A stretch of 64,000 bases of DNA from Prolixibacteraceae bacterium. GTDB taxonomy: Bacteria > Bacteroidota > Bacteroidia > Bacteroidales > Prolixibacteraceae. This document shows, piece by piece, positions 1 to 9,438 of this stretch (its first letter is position 1; each line of letters begins with the position of its first letter). Below the pieces are notes generated by a model. It saw only the letters and a program-made list of their open reading frames with translations. It ran no database searches and was not told the DNA's origin. The position numbers and the translations under genes were made by a program. The stretch spans positions 124,001 to 188,000 of the forward strand of contig JAQUIJ010000005.1 of NCBI GenBank assembly GCA_028683385.1, written 5' to 3'.

Positions 1-2
1 CT

Positions 3-1589
3 AAAACTGGTAAAGCGGTTCAGGGAACAAACCTAACAGAGGTTGATGCTTTCCATGATTATTCACAAAGTGTACATGGGCGAAGTTTAGCCGAAAAGGG
101 ATTGCTTTCGGCTGCTGTATGTACCGACTGCCACACAACCCACTTCAACCTGAAACAGTCAGATGAAAGGTCATCGGTTAATCCAAAGAACATTGCAGCA
201 ACATGCGGAGCCTGTCATAAGGGCATTTATGACCAGTATATTGCCAGCGATCATGCTTATCGGGCTGATAATGGAGATTTGAAATATCCGACTTGCGAAA
301 CCTGTCACACGGCTCATAATATTTCGGAAGTACATAAGGATAAGTTTATGGCCGAAATTACCACACAGTGTGGTAAATGTCATGAGAAACTTGCAGAAAC
401 TTATCTGGAAACCTATCACGGTAAAGTTTACCAATTAGGCTATTTGCAGGCCGCAAGGTGTTCCGATTGCCATGGGGCTCACAATATTTACAAGATTCAA
501 AATTCAAAATCGCAGGTTAGTCCTGAAAATATAGTTGCTACTTGTCAGAAATGTCACGCTGACGCCAGCAAGAAATTTACCGGGTATTTAACTCATGCAA
601 CGCATAACAATAAAGCTAAATTTCCATGGCTCTATTATACTTTCTGGGCGATGACCGGATTGTTGGTGAGTGTTTTCATCTTCTTTGGAACTCATACTCT
701 TTTATGGCTTCCAAGGTCGATTCATGCCATGAGAAAGAAAAAAGAACATGCCAAGGATGTTAGTAAAAAAGTTTACGTCAGACGATTCACCAAAAGCCAG
801 AGTATAACTCATATTTTTGTAATTATCAGTTTCTTAACTCTTGCTTTTACGGGCATGTTGCTCAAGTTCGCTTTTATGGATTGGGCTAAATTCTTCGTTA
901 AATTTCTTGGTGGAGCTTATAACGCAGGAATCCTTCATCGTTTTGCTGCTGTCATTACCTTTGGATATTTCAGCTATCATGTGTATTCATTATTTAAACT
1001 GAAAGCTCAAAAAGGGTTGAGCCTGATGGAGTTTGTTTTTGCAAAGAACTCTCTCATGTTTAATGGTCAGGATCTTAAAGATTTCGTGGCATCGGTTAAA
1101 TGGTTTGTTGGAAAAGGACCACGACCATCGTATGGAAAATGGACCTATTGGGAGAAATTTGACTACATGGCTGTTTTCTGGGGAGTTGTGGTTATTGGCT
1201 CAACCGGTTTGGTTCTTTGGTTCCCGGTAATCTTTACCAAATTCCTTCCGGGTTGGTTAATCAATGTGGCTCAGATTATACACAGCGACGAAGCTCTTTT
1301 GGCTGTTGGATTTATTTTCACGATCCATTTCTTTAATACACATCTTCGTCCTGAAGCCTTCCCGATGGACACGGTTATTTTCACCGGAACAGTTCAGGCT
1401 GATGAGTACAAAGAAGATCGTCCACGAGAGTTTGAGGAACTTGAAAAATCGGGAAGATTGCAGGAAGTTACATCCAAATCTGAGATTTCTCCACGAAGAA
1501 TGAAAGTAATTAAGTTCTTTGGTTTCGTCTTCCTGTTCACTGGAATTGTTCAAGTCATTTTTATTATCTACTCTTTGCTTTTCCATTAA
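3..1589 (+). CDS. multiheme cytochrome c / cytochrome b fusion, 5' end missing
   Basis: The frame is open to the left edge, so the N-terminus lies outside the window. The visible part has six CXXCH haem c motifs (CTDCH, CGACH, CETCH, CGKCH, CSDCH, CQKCH), then about six membrane helices starting near base 640. Paired histidines in the helices (LHRF, YHVY, IIHSDE, IHFFNTH) are candidate b-haem ligands, as in cytochrome b561/formate dehydrogenase gamma-type subunits. This predicts a membrane quinol-cytochrome module passing electrons between menaquinol and periplasmic c haems. The next two genes are also multihaem cytochromes on the same strand, which suggests one respiratory complex. The terminal acceptor cannot be told from the sequence. 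A TTG near base 102 is in frame but is not a credible start, because haem-protein-like coding continues upstream of it. Confidence 0.85.
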   Translation, partial: KTGKAVQGTNLTEVDAFHDYSQSVHGRSLAEKGLLSAAVCTDCHTTHFNLKQSDERSSVNPKNIAATCGACHKGIYDQYIASDHAYRADNGDLKYPTCETCHTAHNISEVHKDKFMAEITTQCGKCHEKLAETYLETYHGKVYQLGYLQAARCSDCHGAHNIYKIQNSKSQVSPENIVATCQKCHADASKKFTGYLTHATHNNKAKFPWLYYTFWAMTGLLVSVFIFFGTHTLLWLPRSIHAMRKKKEHAKDVSKKVYVRRFTKSQSITHIFVIISFLTLAFTGMLLKFAFMDWAKFFVKFLGGAYNAGILHRFAAVITFGYFSYHVYSLFKLKAQKGLSLMEFVFAKNSLMFNGQDLKDFVASVKWFVGKGPRPSYGKWTYWEKFDYMAVFWGVVVIGSTGLVLWFPVIFTKFLPGWLINVAQIIHSDEALLAVGFIFTIHFFNTHLRPEAFPMDTVIFTGTVQADEYKEDRPREFEELEKSGRLQEVTSKSEISPRRMKVIKFFGFVFLFTGIVQVIFIIYSLLFH

Positions 1590-1654
1590 TAAACAGTACT
1601 TTGGATCAACATTGTTGTTTTTGCTTATTTCAATAAATAATAAAAACATTCACT

Positions 1655-3157
1655 ATGAAATTACCTTCGTCCATTAAGAATTGGGTTTCAATTTCCGGAG
1701 CAGTAATCGCTGTTTTCAATTTGGCCACTATCTTTTCATTAGTGATCTTGAATTGGGTTTTTAATTTCGGAGGAACATATATAGGGCTATTTATTTATAT
1801 GGTTTTGCCTGCATTTATGATTGTTGGATTATTGATGATCCCAATCGGTATGCGGATGCACAGGAAAGAAGGAAGAAAAGCTGACCAATTGGGTGAACCT
1901 AAAGATTGGCCTATTATTAACTTTAATAATGTAGCGACAAGGAATGCCTCGATCATATTTGTTTTTGGAACAATGTTTCTCCTTATTATTTCTTCTGTGG
2001 GTAGTTATGAAGCATTTCATTATACCGAGTCAGTTGAATTCTGCGGAAAACTGTGCCATCAGGTGATGGAACCTGAATATACGACTTACCACGGTTCGGC
2101 GCACGAACGTGTTGCCTGTGTTGAATGTCATGTTGGGTCAGGCGCTAGTTGGTACGTAAAAAGCAAAATGTCGGGTATGTATCAGGTGTATTCTGTTTTG
2201 GCTAAAAAATATCCAACTCCTATACCAACTCCAATTTCGAATTTACGCCCTGCCCGGGAAACTTGTGAGCAGTGTCACTGGCCCGAGAAATTCTACGATG
2301 GAAAGCTAAGGACTAAACAATCCTATCTGGCCGATGATACCAATACCGAAGAAACCATCAGCCTTCAGCTTAAAACAAGCTCGAAAATGACTCCAGCCGG
2401 CTTTCAGAGAGGTATCCACCAGCATATTAGTCCCGATGTAAGGATTGAATATAAAACAACTTCGGCTAATCGTCAGGTGATTCCATGGGTAAAGTACACC
2501 AATATTAAAACCGGTGTTAGCGAAATCTTTACGGATAGTGAGAATCCTATAAGTCAAGCAAAATTGGACTCTTTGGAGACCAGGGTGATGGATTGTTTGG
2601 ATTGTCACAACCGGCCAGCACACAATTACCGTACTCCGCAGAGTTTTGTTGATCAATCCTTGAGTGAAGGAAAGATTTCGAAAGATTTGCCCGGCATTAA
2701 ACAAATTGCGATGAAAATCTTGTATAAGGACTACTCAACCAAGGATTCTGCTTTTTTAGCCATCAGGAATCAGGTAACAGAATTTTATACAGCAAGTAAT
2801 CCTGCGTTGTTAACGGATAAGAAAGGTGACATTGAAGCAGCCATTGTTGAAATACAAAACGGGTATTCAAAAAATATTTTCCCGTTCATGAAATCCAGTT
2901 GGAAATCATATCCGAACAATATCGGGCATATGGAATCTGATGGTTGTTTCCGTTGTCACAACGATCGCCATGCGACAGAACAAGGGAAAATAATTTCGAA
3001 GGATTGTAATTTATGCCATACGATTATGGCGCAGGGAAAACCAGGAGAAATGGAATATTCGAATGCAATGCAACCACTTGAATTTAAGCACCCTGTTGAT
3101 ATTGATGACGCCTGGAAAACAGAACTTTGTTCGAGTTGTCATTCGCAGCTTTATTAG
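1655..3157 (+). CDS. NapC/NirT-like multihaem cytochrome c
   Basis: A 500-residue membrane-anchored cytochrome. Hydrophobic helices lie at about residues 12-38, 42-65 and 95-118, followed by a haem-rich periplasmic part. The first haem site is CGKLCH, a CX3CH spacing, followed by HQVMEPEY, which resembles the quinol-side haem of NapC/NrfH-type proteins. Six normal CXXCH sites follow (CVECH, CEQCH, CLDCH, CFRCH, CNLCH, CSSCH), giving seven possible haems. The family takes electrons from menaquinol and passes them to periplasmic reductases. It lies 65 bp after the preceding cytochrome and is probably co-transcribed with it. No reductase such as NrfA is visible, so the final acceptor is unknown. 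Confidence 0.85.
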   Translation: MKLPSSIKNWVSISGAVIAVFNLATIFSLVILNWVFNFGGTYIGLFIYMVLPAFMIVGLLMIPIGMRMHRKEGRKADQLGEPKDWPIINFNNVATRNASIIFVFGTMFLLIISSVGSYEAFHYTESVEFCGKLCHQVMEPEYTTYHGSAHERVACVECHVGSGASWYVKSKMSGMYQVYSVLAKKYPTPIPTPISNLRPARETCEQCHWPEKFYDGKLRTKQSYLADDTNTEETISLQLKTSSKMTPAGFQRGIHQHISPDVRIEYKTTSANRQVIPWVKYTNIKTGVSEIFTDSENPISQAKLDSLETRVMDCLDCHNRPAHNYRTPQSFVDQSLSEGKISKDLPGIKQIAMKILYKDYSTKDSAFLAIRNQVTEFYTASNPALLTDKKGDIEAAIVEIQNGYSKNIFPFMKSSWKSYPNNIGHMESDGCFRCHNDRHATEQGKIISKDCNLCHTIMAQGKPGEMEYSNAMQPLEFKHPVDIDDAWKTELCSSCHSQLY

Positions 3158-3304
3158 GCTGACACTATTGACAAATATTAAGTCTTTTTTTTTTGTGCTG
3201 ACAAAAATTAACTGCATTTTTGTTAGAACGAATAACTTACTGGCATCAAAATTGAATTAGTAAAAACATTGAAGATATTCTTAATCATTTAAACACTTGC
3301 AACT

Positions 3305-3796
3305 ATGAACTACAAAAAAATTATTTTTTTACTGGGAATGGTATTTATTACCGTTGGCATAGTAAACGCTGAAGATTTTAAATATGTTGGCGCCGCTAAA
3401 TGTAAAATGTGTCATAACAAGGCTGAGAAAGGCGAACAGTACAACAAATGGGCGAACAGTAAACACGCTAAAGCTATGGAAAGCTTGAAAGGTGCTGATG
3501 CTTCAAATCCAAAATGTTTGAAATGTCACTCAACTGCCGCTGGTGCCGATCAGGCTTTAGTTGCTACAATTACTGTTGCTGAAGGTGTTTCTTGTGAATC
3601 ATGCCACGGTGCAGGTAGCGCTTATAAAGTAGCTACAGTTATGAAAGACAAAACTTTAGCAATGTCGAAAGGTATGATTATGCCAGACGAAAAAGTATGT
3701 AAAAAATGCCATAACGAACAAAGTCCTAATTACAAAGGATTTAATTTCAAAGAATACTCGGCTAAAATTGCACACGACGATCCTACAACAAAATAA
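3305..3796 (+). CDS. periplasmic tetrahaem cytochrome, c554-like
   Basis: A 163-residue protein with a cleavable signal peptide (about residues 1-22, ending VNAED). Four CXXCH motifs are visible: CKMCH, CLKCH, CESCH and CKKCH. The order and spacing fit the cytochrome c554/c-prime domain family, soluble periplasmic electron carriers. It ends the cytochrome run and is followed by a strong terminator. It probably shuttles electrons from the two membrane cytochromes upstream to an unseen reductase. The partner is inference; the haem motifs are seen directly. Confidence 0.85.
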   Translation: MNYKKIIFLLGMVFITVGIVNAEDFKYVGAAKCKMCHNKAEKGEQYNKWANSKHAKAMESLKGADASNPKCLKCHSTAAGADQALVATITVAEGVSCESCHGAGSAYKVATVMKDKTLAMSKGMIMPDEKVCKKCHNEQSPNYKGFNFKEYSAKIAHDDPTTK

Positions 3797-3825
3797 ATGA
3801 GGGTTCAGTCCGATTCAAAAAAAAT

Positions 3826-3862
3826 TCCTTTGTTTTAAATTTAAAACAAAGGAGTTTTTTTT
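3826..3862 (+). terminator. Rho-independent terminator after the cytochromes
   Basis: A perfect 14+14 palindrome without loop bases (arms beginning TCCTTTGTTTTAAA at 3826) is followed by eight T residues. It sits 29 bp past the stop of the tetrahaem cytochrome gene and separates the cytochrome operon from ccsBA. Confidence 0.8.
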
Positions 3863-3877
3863 GAAGGATATGTCATT

Positions 3878-3906
3878 TTTGTTCTGTTCATGTTGTTATA
3901 CTTAAG
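3878..3906 (+). promoter_or_regulatory. possible promoter for ccsBA
   Basis: TTTG at 3878-3881 and TACTTAAG at 3899-3906 approximate the Bacteroidota -33/-7 pattern (TTTG, then TAnnTTTG). The spacing is 17 instead of 19-21, and two of the -7 positions differ from consensus. A terminator lies just upstream, so ccsBA does need its own promoter. Confidence 0.35.
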
Positions 3907-3935
3907 AGTAGTTATTTATTGAAAATGGTCGCTAA

Positions 3936-6749
3936 ATGAAAAAAGTAGTTTCTTTTATATCCTCAATGTTCTTTACTGTGTTGCTTTTGATGATGTTTGC
4001 CATCTCAATAGCCTATGCAACATTCATCGAAAACGATTACGGAACCGACACGGCTCAGGCGTTGATTTACCAGGCCTGGTGGTTCGAATTGTTGCTTTTG
4101 GTCGGAGTCATTAATCTGGCAGGAAGTGTCGTCAGGTATAAGCTTATAAATCGGAAGAAATGGGCTATTCTGATGTTTCATCTGGCCTTTATCCTGATCA
4201 TTATTGGAGCCGGTGTTACCCGCTATTTCGGGTTTGAAGGAAGTATGCACATTCGCGAAGGAGAATCGAGCAATCAGGTGGTATCCGAAGCTTCATACGT
4301 TGATTTGAAAGCTAGTGTAAACAGCCACGAGGTAAGAAACCTTACCAAAGTAAAATTTACACCCAATACCAGTAATTACTATAAAGAAACAATCGAAATT
4401 GACGGGAAAAAACTAACGGTTGAAAATGAAATATTTGTTCCAAACGCAACCGAAACATCTATTCCTGATGCAAGTGGAATGTCTCAGCCTTCATTAGTTC
4501 AAATGCCTGCAAGTTCCGGTCAAACCGGGTTGGATGCCTTTACAGCCCTGATAACTTCAGGAAACGAAACCCGCAAAGTGAATGTTTTTGGCCGTGATGG
4601 CGCAGTTTCGCAGCCTGAAGTTGTAACTATAAACGGCATTAATTTGAGTATTGCCTATGGCTCTGTAGTACGCGAATTGCCTTTCAGTATTCATCTTCGC
4701 GACTTTCAGCTTGAACGCTATCCAGGTTCAATGAGTCCTTCGTCCTATGCAAGTGAGATTACTCTTAAAGATCCCGGCGCTTCGGTCGAACGTCCATTTC
4801 GTATTTTCATGAATAACATCCTGAAATACGAAGGATACCGTTTCTTTCAATCTTCGTTCGATCAGGATGAAAAAGGAACTATTCTTTCAGTTAATCAGGA
4901 CTATTGGGGAACCTTGATTTCCTATCTGGGCTATTTTTTCATGGCTTTAGGAATGGTATTCACTGTATTTAGCAAAAGCAGCCGGTTTCAGAAGTTGGTT
5001 CGCCTAAGTTCGAACCTTCAGGCTCAACGCCAAATTGTAAAAATATTTTTTGTCGGGCTTCTCCTTACCGGATTAAGCTTGACAGGTAATTCCGCTTTTG
5101 CAGCAGGAAATTCGGCAGCAAAGAAAAAGCACATCGATGCTTTTGGCGAATTGTTGGTTCAGGATCATCAGGGGCGTATTGAACCTGTAAGTACGCTGGC
5201 ATCCGATTTATTGCGGAAAATTGCCAAGACTGACAATTGGAATGGTATGTCGTCAGTCGAATTCTTCCTTGAAATGAGTGCCAATCCCGACAAATGGAAG
5301 GTTGTACCACTGGTAAAAGTTGGTCATCCTGATTTGGCTAAGACTTTAGGCGCTTCCGGCGGATTTGTTTCGTTCAGGCAAATGTTTGATGATGCCGGAA
5401 ATTACCGGTTGAATGACATGGTTCAGCAGGCTTACAACAAGAAGCAAACGTTGCGGAATAAGCTTGATAAGGAAGTTATGAATGTTGATGAACGAGTAAA
5501 CATCTGCTACGAGATTTTTAAAGGTGATTTTTTAAAGATTTTCCCGGTTCCAAACGATCAACGCAAATCCTGGGTTAGCTCTTCAACATTTCCGGAAACG
5601 GCAAAAAAAGAAGAGGTTGATTTTGCACGAAACATTCTGACCCTTTATTATCAAAGCGTTGATGAAGCTGAAGTCTCAGGAAATTGGTCGAAATCTGACG
5701 AAAATTTAGGTTACATTAAAAAGTTCCAACGCACTTATGGAGCCGATATTATTCCTTCTTCCACTAAAATAAGCTTGGAAATATTTTATAATGAATGGAA
5801 TATTTTCGGTAAACTGGCTAAAATATATGCTTTGCTTGGGTTTGTTTTGCTGGTACTTCATTTTATGCTGATATTCAAGTCAGGCAAGGGATTATCGAAA
5901 TACATCAACATTGGAACGATTCTTATTGCAGTAGCTTTTCTCTGCTATACGCTTGGATTGCTTGCCCGCTGGTACATTTCGGGTCATGCACCGTGGAGCA
6001 ATGGTTACGAAACCATGATTTATGTGGGTTGGGCCACCAGCTTGTCAGGTTTTATTTTCCTGAAACGGTCGCCGATTACATTGGCTGTAACTACTCTTTT
6101 GGCAGCAATAATCCTTTTTGTGGCTGGAATGAGCTGGATGAACCCGGAAATAACCAACCTGGTTCCGGTATTGAAATCGTACTGGCTGGTGGTTCATGTG
6201 GCCATTATTACCGCCAGTTATGGTTTTTTGGGCATGGGAGCATTACTCGGAATGCTTAATTTGGTGCTGATGATTCTACGAAATAAAAAGAACAATCAAA
6301 AAATCAGTTTTACCATTCTTGAAGTTTCGTACATTGTTGAAATGGCTTTGATTATTGGGCTGTTTATGCTCACCATTGGTTCATTCATTGGTGGTGTTTG
6401 GGCCAACGAATCGTGGGGCCGGTATTGGGGATGGGACCCGAAAGAAACCTGGGCATTGGTTACTGTTCTGGTTTATTCCATCATTCTGCACCTCCGGAAA
6501 GTTCCCGGATTAAAAAGCACTTTCGCTTTGAATAGCCTTGCCCTTGTAGGTTTGAGTTCTGTCTTGATGACTTTCTTTGGGGTGAATTATTACCTCTCCG
6601 GAATGCACTCATACGGAGCAGGCGATCCACCTCCAATTCCAAGTGGCTTGTATGTGGCTATTGTGGTTGTTATTGCCCTGATTATTTTTGCCCGAAGAGC
6701 AGAGCAAAAGAATGGAGATATTTCAGATCCGGATGATGTTCAGGAATAG
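3936..6749 (+). CDS. ccsBA: fused cytochrome c haem-ligation protein CcsBA
   Basis: A 937-residue System II cytochrome c maturation protein. The N-terminal half is ResB/CcsB-like: helices at about residues 7-29, 47-66, 76-96 and 325-345, with a periplasmic domain between the third and fourth. A helix near 365-390 and a second periplasmic stretch follow. From about 625 the CcsA half begins, with many helices and the haem-binding tryptophan-rich WWD segment near residues 819-838 (WGWDPKETW). Conserved histidines occur in GHAPWSNGYE, VHVAII and MHSYGAG. The protein moves haem across the membrane and attaches it to CXXCH motifs. Its position behind three multihaem cytochrome genes fits directly. 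Such fused forms are usual in Bacteroidota. Confidence 0.92.
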   Translation: MKKVVSFISSMFFTVLLLMMFAISIAYATFIENDYGTDTAQALIYQAWWFELLLLVGVINLAGSVVRYKLINRKKWAILMFHLAFILIIIGAGVTRYFGFEGSMHIREGESSNQVVSEASYVDLKASVNSHEVRNLTKVKFTPNTSNYYKETIEIDGKKLTVENEIFVPNATETSIPDASGMSQPSLVQMPASSGQTGLDAFTALITSGNETRKVNVFGRDGAVSQPEVVTINGINLSIAYGSVVRELPFSIHLRDFQLERYPGSMSPSSYASEITLKDPGASVERPFRIFMNNILKYEGYRFFQSSFDQDEKGTILSVNQDYWGTLISYLGYFFMALGMVFTVFSKSSRFQKLVRLSSNLQAQRQIVKIFFVGLLLTGLSLTGNSAFAAGNSAAKKKHIDAFGELLVQDHQGRIEPVSTLASDLLRKIAKTDNWNGMSSVEFFLEMSANPDKWKVVPLVKVGHPDLAKTLGASGGFVSFRQMFDDAGNYRLNDMVQQAYNKKQTLRNKLDKEVMNVDERVNICYEIFKGDFLKIFPVPNDQRKSWVSSSTFPETAKKEEVDFARNILTLYYQSVDEAEVSGNWSKSDENLGYIKKFQRTYGADIIPSSTKISLEIFYNEWNIFGKLAKIYALLGFVLLVLHFMLIFKSGKGLSKYINIGTILIAVAFLCYTLGLLARWYISGHAPWSNGYETMIYVGWATSLSGFIFLKRSPITLAVTTLLAAIILFVAGMSWMNPEITNLVPVLKSYWLVVHVAIITASYGFLGMGALLGMLNLVLMILRNKKNNQKISFTILEVSYIVEMALIIGLFMLTIGSFIGGVWANESWGRYWGWDPKETWALVTVLVYSIILHLRKVPGLKSTFALNSLALVGLSSVLMTFFGVNYYLSGMHSYGAGDPPPIPSGLYVAIVVVIALIIFARRAEQKNGDISDPDDVQE

Positions 6750-6767
6750 AAAATTACAACGATACGA

Positions 6768-6804
6768 AAAAGTCCATTGCCTCAAAAGGCGGTGGACTTT
6801 TTTT
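6768..6804 (+). terminator. terminator after ccsBA
   Basis: The arms AAAAGTCCATTGCC (6768-6781) and GGCGGTGGACTTTT (6788-6801) pair fully if two G-U pairs are allowed. The loop is six bases, and the right arm ends in a T run. Confidence 0.8.
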
Positions 6805-6844
6805 ATGCCCCTCTTCTTCAAAACATTGTGAAGTAAATCAGGCG

Positions 6845-6881
6845 TTTGATCAAAATCTTTCCCTAATTTTAGAGGATCAAA
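6845..6881. promoter_or_regulatory. inverted repeat upstream of the Gfo/Idh/MocA gene
   Basis: TTTGATC at 6845-6851 is matched by GATCAAA at 6875-6881. The left half extends to the local palindrome TTTGATCAAA. The site lies 21-57 bp before the start codon and surrounds TAATTTTA, a near match to a -7 box. It could be an operator; no protein evidence supports this. Confidence 0.3.
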
Positions 6882-6901
6882 CAAGTCTAAACCTAATCAC
6901 G

Positions 6902-8479
6902 ATGAATGAAGAAATGAATTCAAACAAGCAAACTTCAGTCAACGCGGCTGAAACTGAATTATCCAACACCATCAATCGGAGAAAATTTATTGGCGGAGTA
7001 ACAACCGCTGCACTTGGCGTAACTTTAATTCCAAGGCATGTAATGGGCGGAGCCGGTTTTATTGCGCCGAGCGATAAAATCAACCTGGCCTACATCGGTT
7101 GCGGAACGCAGGGATTGCGTGAAATGCAGGGAATGCTCGACCTTCCTGAAATACAAATTGTAGCGGTTTGCGATCCGCAGAAAAAAGCCATCAATTATTA
7201 CGATTGGGATCCCGAATCACTGCGCGACCAGATTCGTAAGGCTGTTGGTAACCCGAACTGGACTACCGGCGGAAACAACACCATTCCCGGGGGGCGCGAC
7301 AATGCTCAGGAATACGTCAATGGATTCTACGCGAAGCAAAGAGCTGATCAGAAATTCAAAGGCTGCCGTGCTTATGCTGATTTCAGGGAACTGTTCGAAA
7401 AAGAAAAGGGCATAGATGCAGTAAAAGTTATGACGCCGGATCATTTGCACGGACTGATTGCGATGGCTGCCATGAAGCGCAACATTGCGGTTACCATGCA
7501 CAAACCAATTTCGAACCGCCTGCTCGAAGGCCGGAAAGTGATTGATTTTGCCCGGAACTCGAACGTAATTACTCATCTAATTCCCTGGGACACCAACGGA
7601 AACATGGACCAGATAATGGCATGGATTAATGGCGGTGTAATCGGAACATTGAAGGAAGTACACAACTGGTCGTTCCGCCCGGTGTGGCCGCAATACGCCA
7701 AAGTACCCGCCGAAAAACCTGCCGTTCCCGATGGGTTCGACTGGGATTTGTGGGTTGGCCCCGAAGCCGAACGCCCTTATCATCCGTACTACACCAACAT
7801 GGTTTTCCGAGGCTGGTACGACTTTGGTGGCGGCTCGATGGCCGATATGGGTCACTATAGCCTGTGGACTGTTTTCAATGCGCTGGAGCTGGAAAATCCT
7901 ACGATAATTGAGCCCAACCGCAGCCACGTTTGCGATTTGCAGACTGATGCCACAGCCTTCCAGATTGAGAATGATTTTGCCTTCCCGTTTGCCAGCACGG
8001 TTCGGTTTAAATATCCGGCCAAAGGCAACCGCCCGGCAGTTGACCTGGTGTGGTACGATGGCGGAATGAAACCTCCGACACCACAGGAATTCTACGATAA
8101 AAACATCGATTTTCCGGATGAAGGAATGATGTTCGTTGGCGACAGGGGAATCATCATGTCATCTGCATTTACGGTTGAAAAGCCCTATTTACTTTCAGGA
8201 GAAGTGAAAAAAGCAGAAGAAGTTTCGGTTGCAGCCGGGGCAACCAAGCAACCGGGTGTGCAGCGTTTTGTTGAAGGAATTAAAACCGGTAAGCAGATCG
8301 AAGGTAATTTCAGGCAGGCCTGGCCGATTACCGAAGCAGTGAATCTGTACGCCGCTGCATTGCGAACAAACAAAACCCTGCGCTACGATGCCTCGCAGTT
8401 GAAAATTACCAACAACGATGCGGCCAACAACTACTTGCAACGTACCTATCGTTCGGGTTGGAATATTGATTCGATTTAA
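6902..8479 (+). CDS. Tat-exported Gfo/Idh/MocA family oxidoreductase
   Basis: A 525-residue NAD(P)-dependent sugar oxidoreductase. Residues about 26-50 form a twin-arginine signal (INRRKFIGGVTTAALGV), so the folded, cofactor-loaded enzyme is probably exported to the periplasm. The Rossmann part follows (NLAYIGCGTQGLREMQGM, VAVCDP), with the family lysine segment MHKPISNR in the usual EKP position. The C-terminal half is the long substrate domain of the bacterial subgroup (FGGGSMADMGHY). The gene is 18 bp upstream of a second Tat-exported sugar enzyme and probably shares its transcript. Relatives oxidise sugars at C3 or cleave glycosides by an NAD-dependent route. The substrate here is unknown. 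A GH109-like activity is an alternative. Confidence 0.85.
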   Translation: MNEEMNSNKQTSVNAAETELSNTINRRKFIGGVTTAALGVTLIPRHVMGGAGFIAPSDKINLAYIGCGTQGLREMQGMLDLPEIQIVAVCDPQKKAINYYDWDPESLRDQIRKAVGNPNWTTGGNNTIPGGRDNAQEYVNGFYAKQRADQKFKGCRAYADFRELFEKEKGIDAVKVMTPDHLHGLIAMAAMKRNIAVTMHKPISNRLLEGRKVIDFARNSNVITHLIPWDTNGNMDQIMAWINGGVIGTLKEVHNWSFRPVWPQYAKVPAEKPAVPDGFDWDLWVGPEAERPYHPYYTNMVFRGWYDFGGGSMADMGHYSLWTVFNALELENPTIIEPNRSHVCDLQTDATAFQIENDFAFPFASTVRFKYPAKGNRPAVDLVWYDGGMKPPTPQEFYDKNIDFPDEGMMFVGDRGIIMSSAFTVEKPYLLSGEVKKAEEVSVAAGATKQPGVQRFVEGIKTGKQIEGNFRQAWPITEAVNLYAAALRTNKTLRYDASQLKITNNDAANNYLQRTYRSGWNIDSI

Positions 8480-8497
8480 AGATAAAACGGGAAAACC

Positions 8498-9358
8498 ATG
8501 AACTTATCCAGACGAAACTTTATAAAAGCGGGTGGGGCAGCTTTAGGCTCCATGGCTTTGCTGAATACCATTTTGCCGGAAGCGCTGGCAGCCGACGTCA
8601 AACAAAAATTAGCCTTCGGATTTCAAACCTGGACGCTTCGCGATGAGCTGGGCAACGATTTCTCCGGTACACTAAAAAAAATGGAGGAAATGGGCTACTC
8701 CGAAGTTGAAATGTGCTCTCCGCTGGGCTACACCGGAACTCCGTTTGAGAAATTCAATAACCTGAGCGGAACTGAACTTCGGAAAATGATTGAGGATACC
8801 GGTCTGAATTGCACCAGCTCGCATTATGGCATGGGCGAACTGCGCGACCACCTCGACAACCGCATTGAATGGGCACAACAAATGGGCATGAAACAGATGA
8901 TTTGCTCCAGCTTGTGGCTGCCCGACGGCGCTTCGGTTGACGATTACCGCAAAGGATGCGACGAGCTGAATGCCATTGGTCGCAAGGTGCAGGCTGCCGG
9001 TTTACAGCTCGGATACCACAATCACCACATGGAGTTCGAAAAGCGGGGCGATGAGCTGATTTATGATGCCATGCTCGAACGCCTTGATCCCGTATTGGTA
9101 AAAATGCAATTCCAGATTGCGGTAATAAATATTGGCTACAAGGCTGCCGATTATTTCAGGAAATACCCTGGACGGTTTATATCGGCCCATTTGGCCGACT
9201 GGTCTGCCACTAAAAAAGAACAGGTAGCTATAGGGCAGGGGATTGTGGATTGGAAAGACTTTTTTGCTGCTGCCATTGTGGGGGGCGTAAAAAATATTTT
9301 CGTGGAAATGGACCCGCCAACCTTTAAAGACAGCGCCGAGTTCCTGAAGAAAATATAG
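8498..9358 (+). CDS. Tat-exported TIM-barrel sugar isomerase/epimerase-like protein
   Basis: A 286-residue xylose-isomerase-like (AP endonuclease family 2) barrel. It starts with a twin-arginine signal (MNLSRRNFIKAGGAALG, then an alanine-rich stretch to about residue 31). Barrel landmarks are GFQTWTLRDEL, GYSEVEMCSPLGY, QLGYHNHHMEF and IFVEMDPP, which supply the metal-binding Glu, His and Asp positions of the family. It lies 18 bp after the Gfo/Idh/MocA gene and is followed by a terminator, so the two form an operon. In Bacteroides, similar pairs act on 3-keto sugars or glycosides. The true reaction (isomerase, epimerase or hydratase) cannot be told from sequence. Confidence 0.8.
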   Translation: MNLSRRNFIKAGGAALGSMALLNTILPEALAADVKQKLAFGFQTWTLRDELGNDFSGTLKKMEEMGYSEVEMCSPLGYTGTPFEKFNNLSGTELRKMIEDTGLNCTSSHYGMGELRDHLDNRIEWAQQMGMKQMICSSLWLPDGASVDDYRKGCDELNAIGRKVQAAGLQLGYHNHHMEFEKRGDELIYDAMLERLDPVLVKMQFQIAVINIGYKAADYFRKYPGRFISAHLADWSATKKEQVAIGQGIVDWKDFFAAAIVGGVKNIFVEMDPPTFKDSAEFLKKI

Positions 9359-9375
9359 TCCGTATGAATAAAATA

Positions 9376-9409
9376 AAAACGAGGCAGGTGAATAACTTAC
9401 CTCGTTTTA
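9376..9409. terminator. bidirectional terminator between convergent operons
   Basis: The arms AAAACGAGGCAGGT and ACTTACCTCGTTTT pair with G-U wobbles and sit between A-rich and T-rich flanks. The element serves the plus-strand sugar-enzyme operon and, read on the minus strand, the small Cys-rich gene that ends at 9439. Confidence 0.75.
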
Positions 9410-9438
9410 TTTAGATGAAATTTCTTCTTACGACAAAC

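Noticed and set aside
7577-7927. Minus-strand ORF of 116 codons inside the Gfo/Idh/MocA gene
   Set aside because: It is antisense to a conserved enzyme domain and has no independent features.
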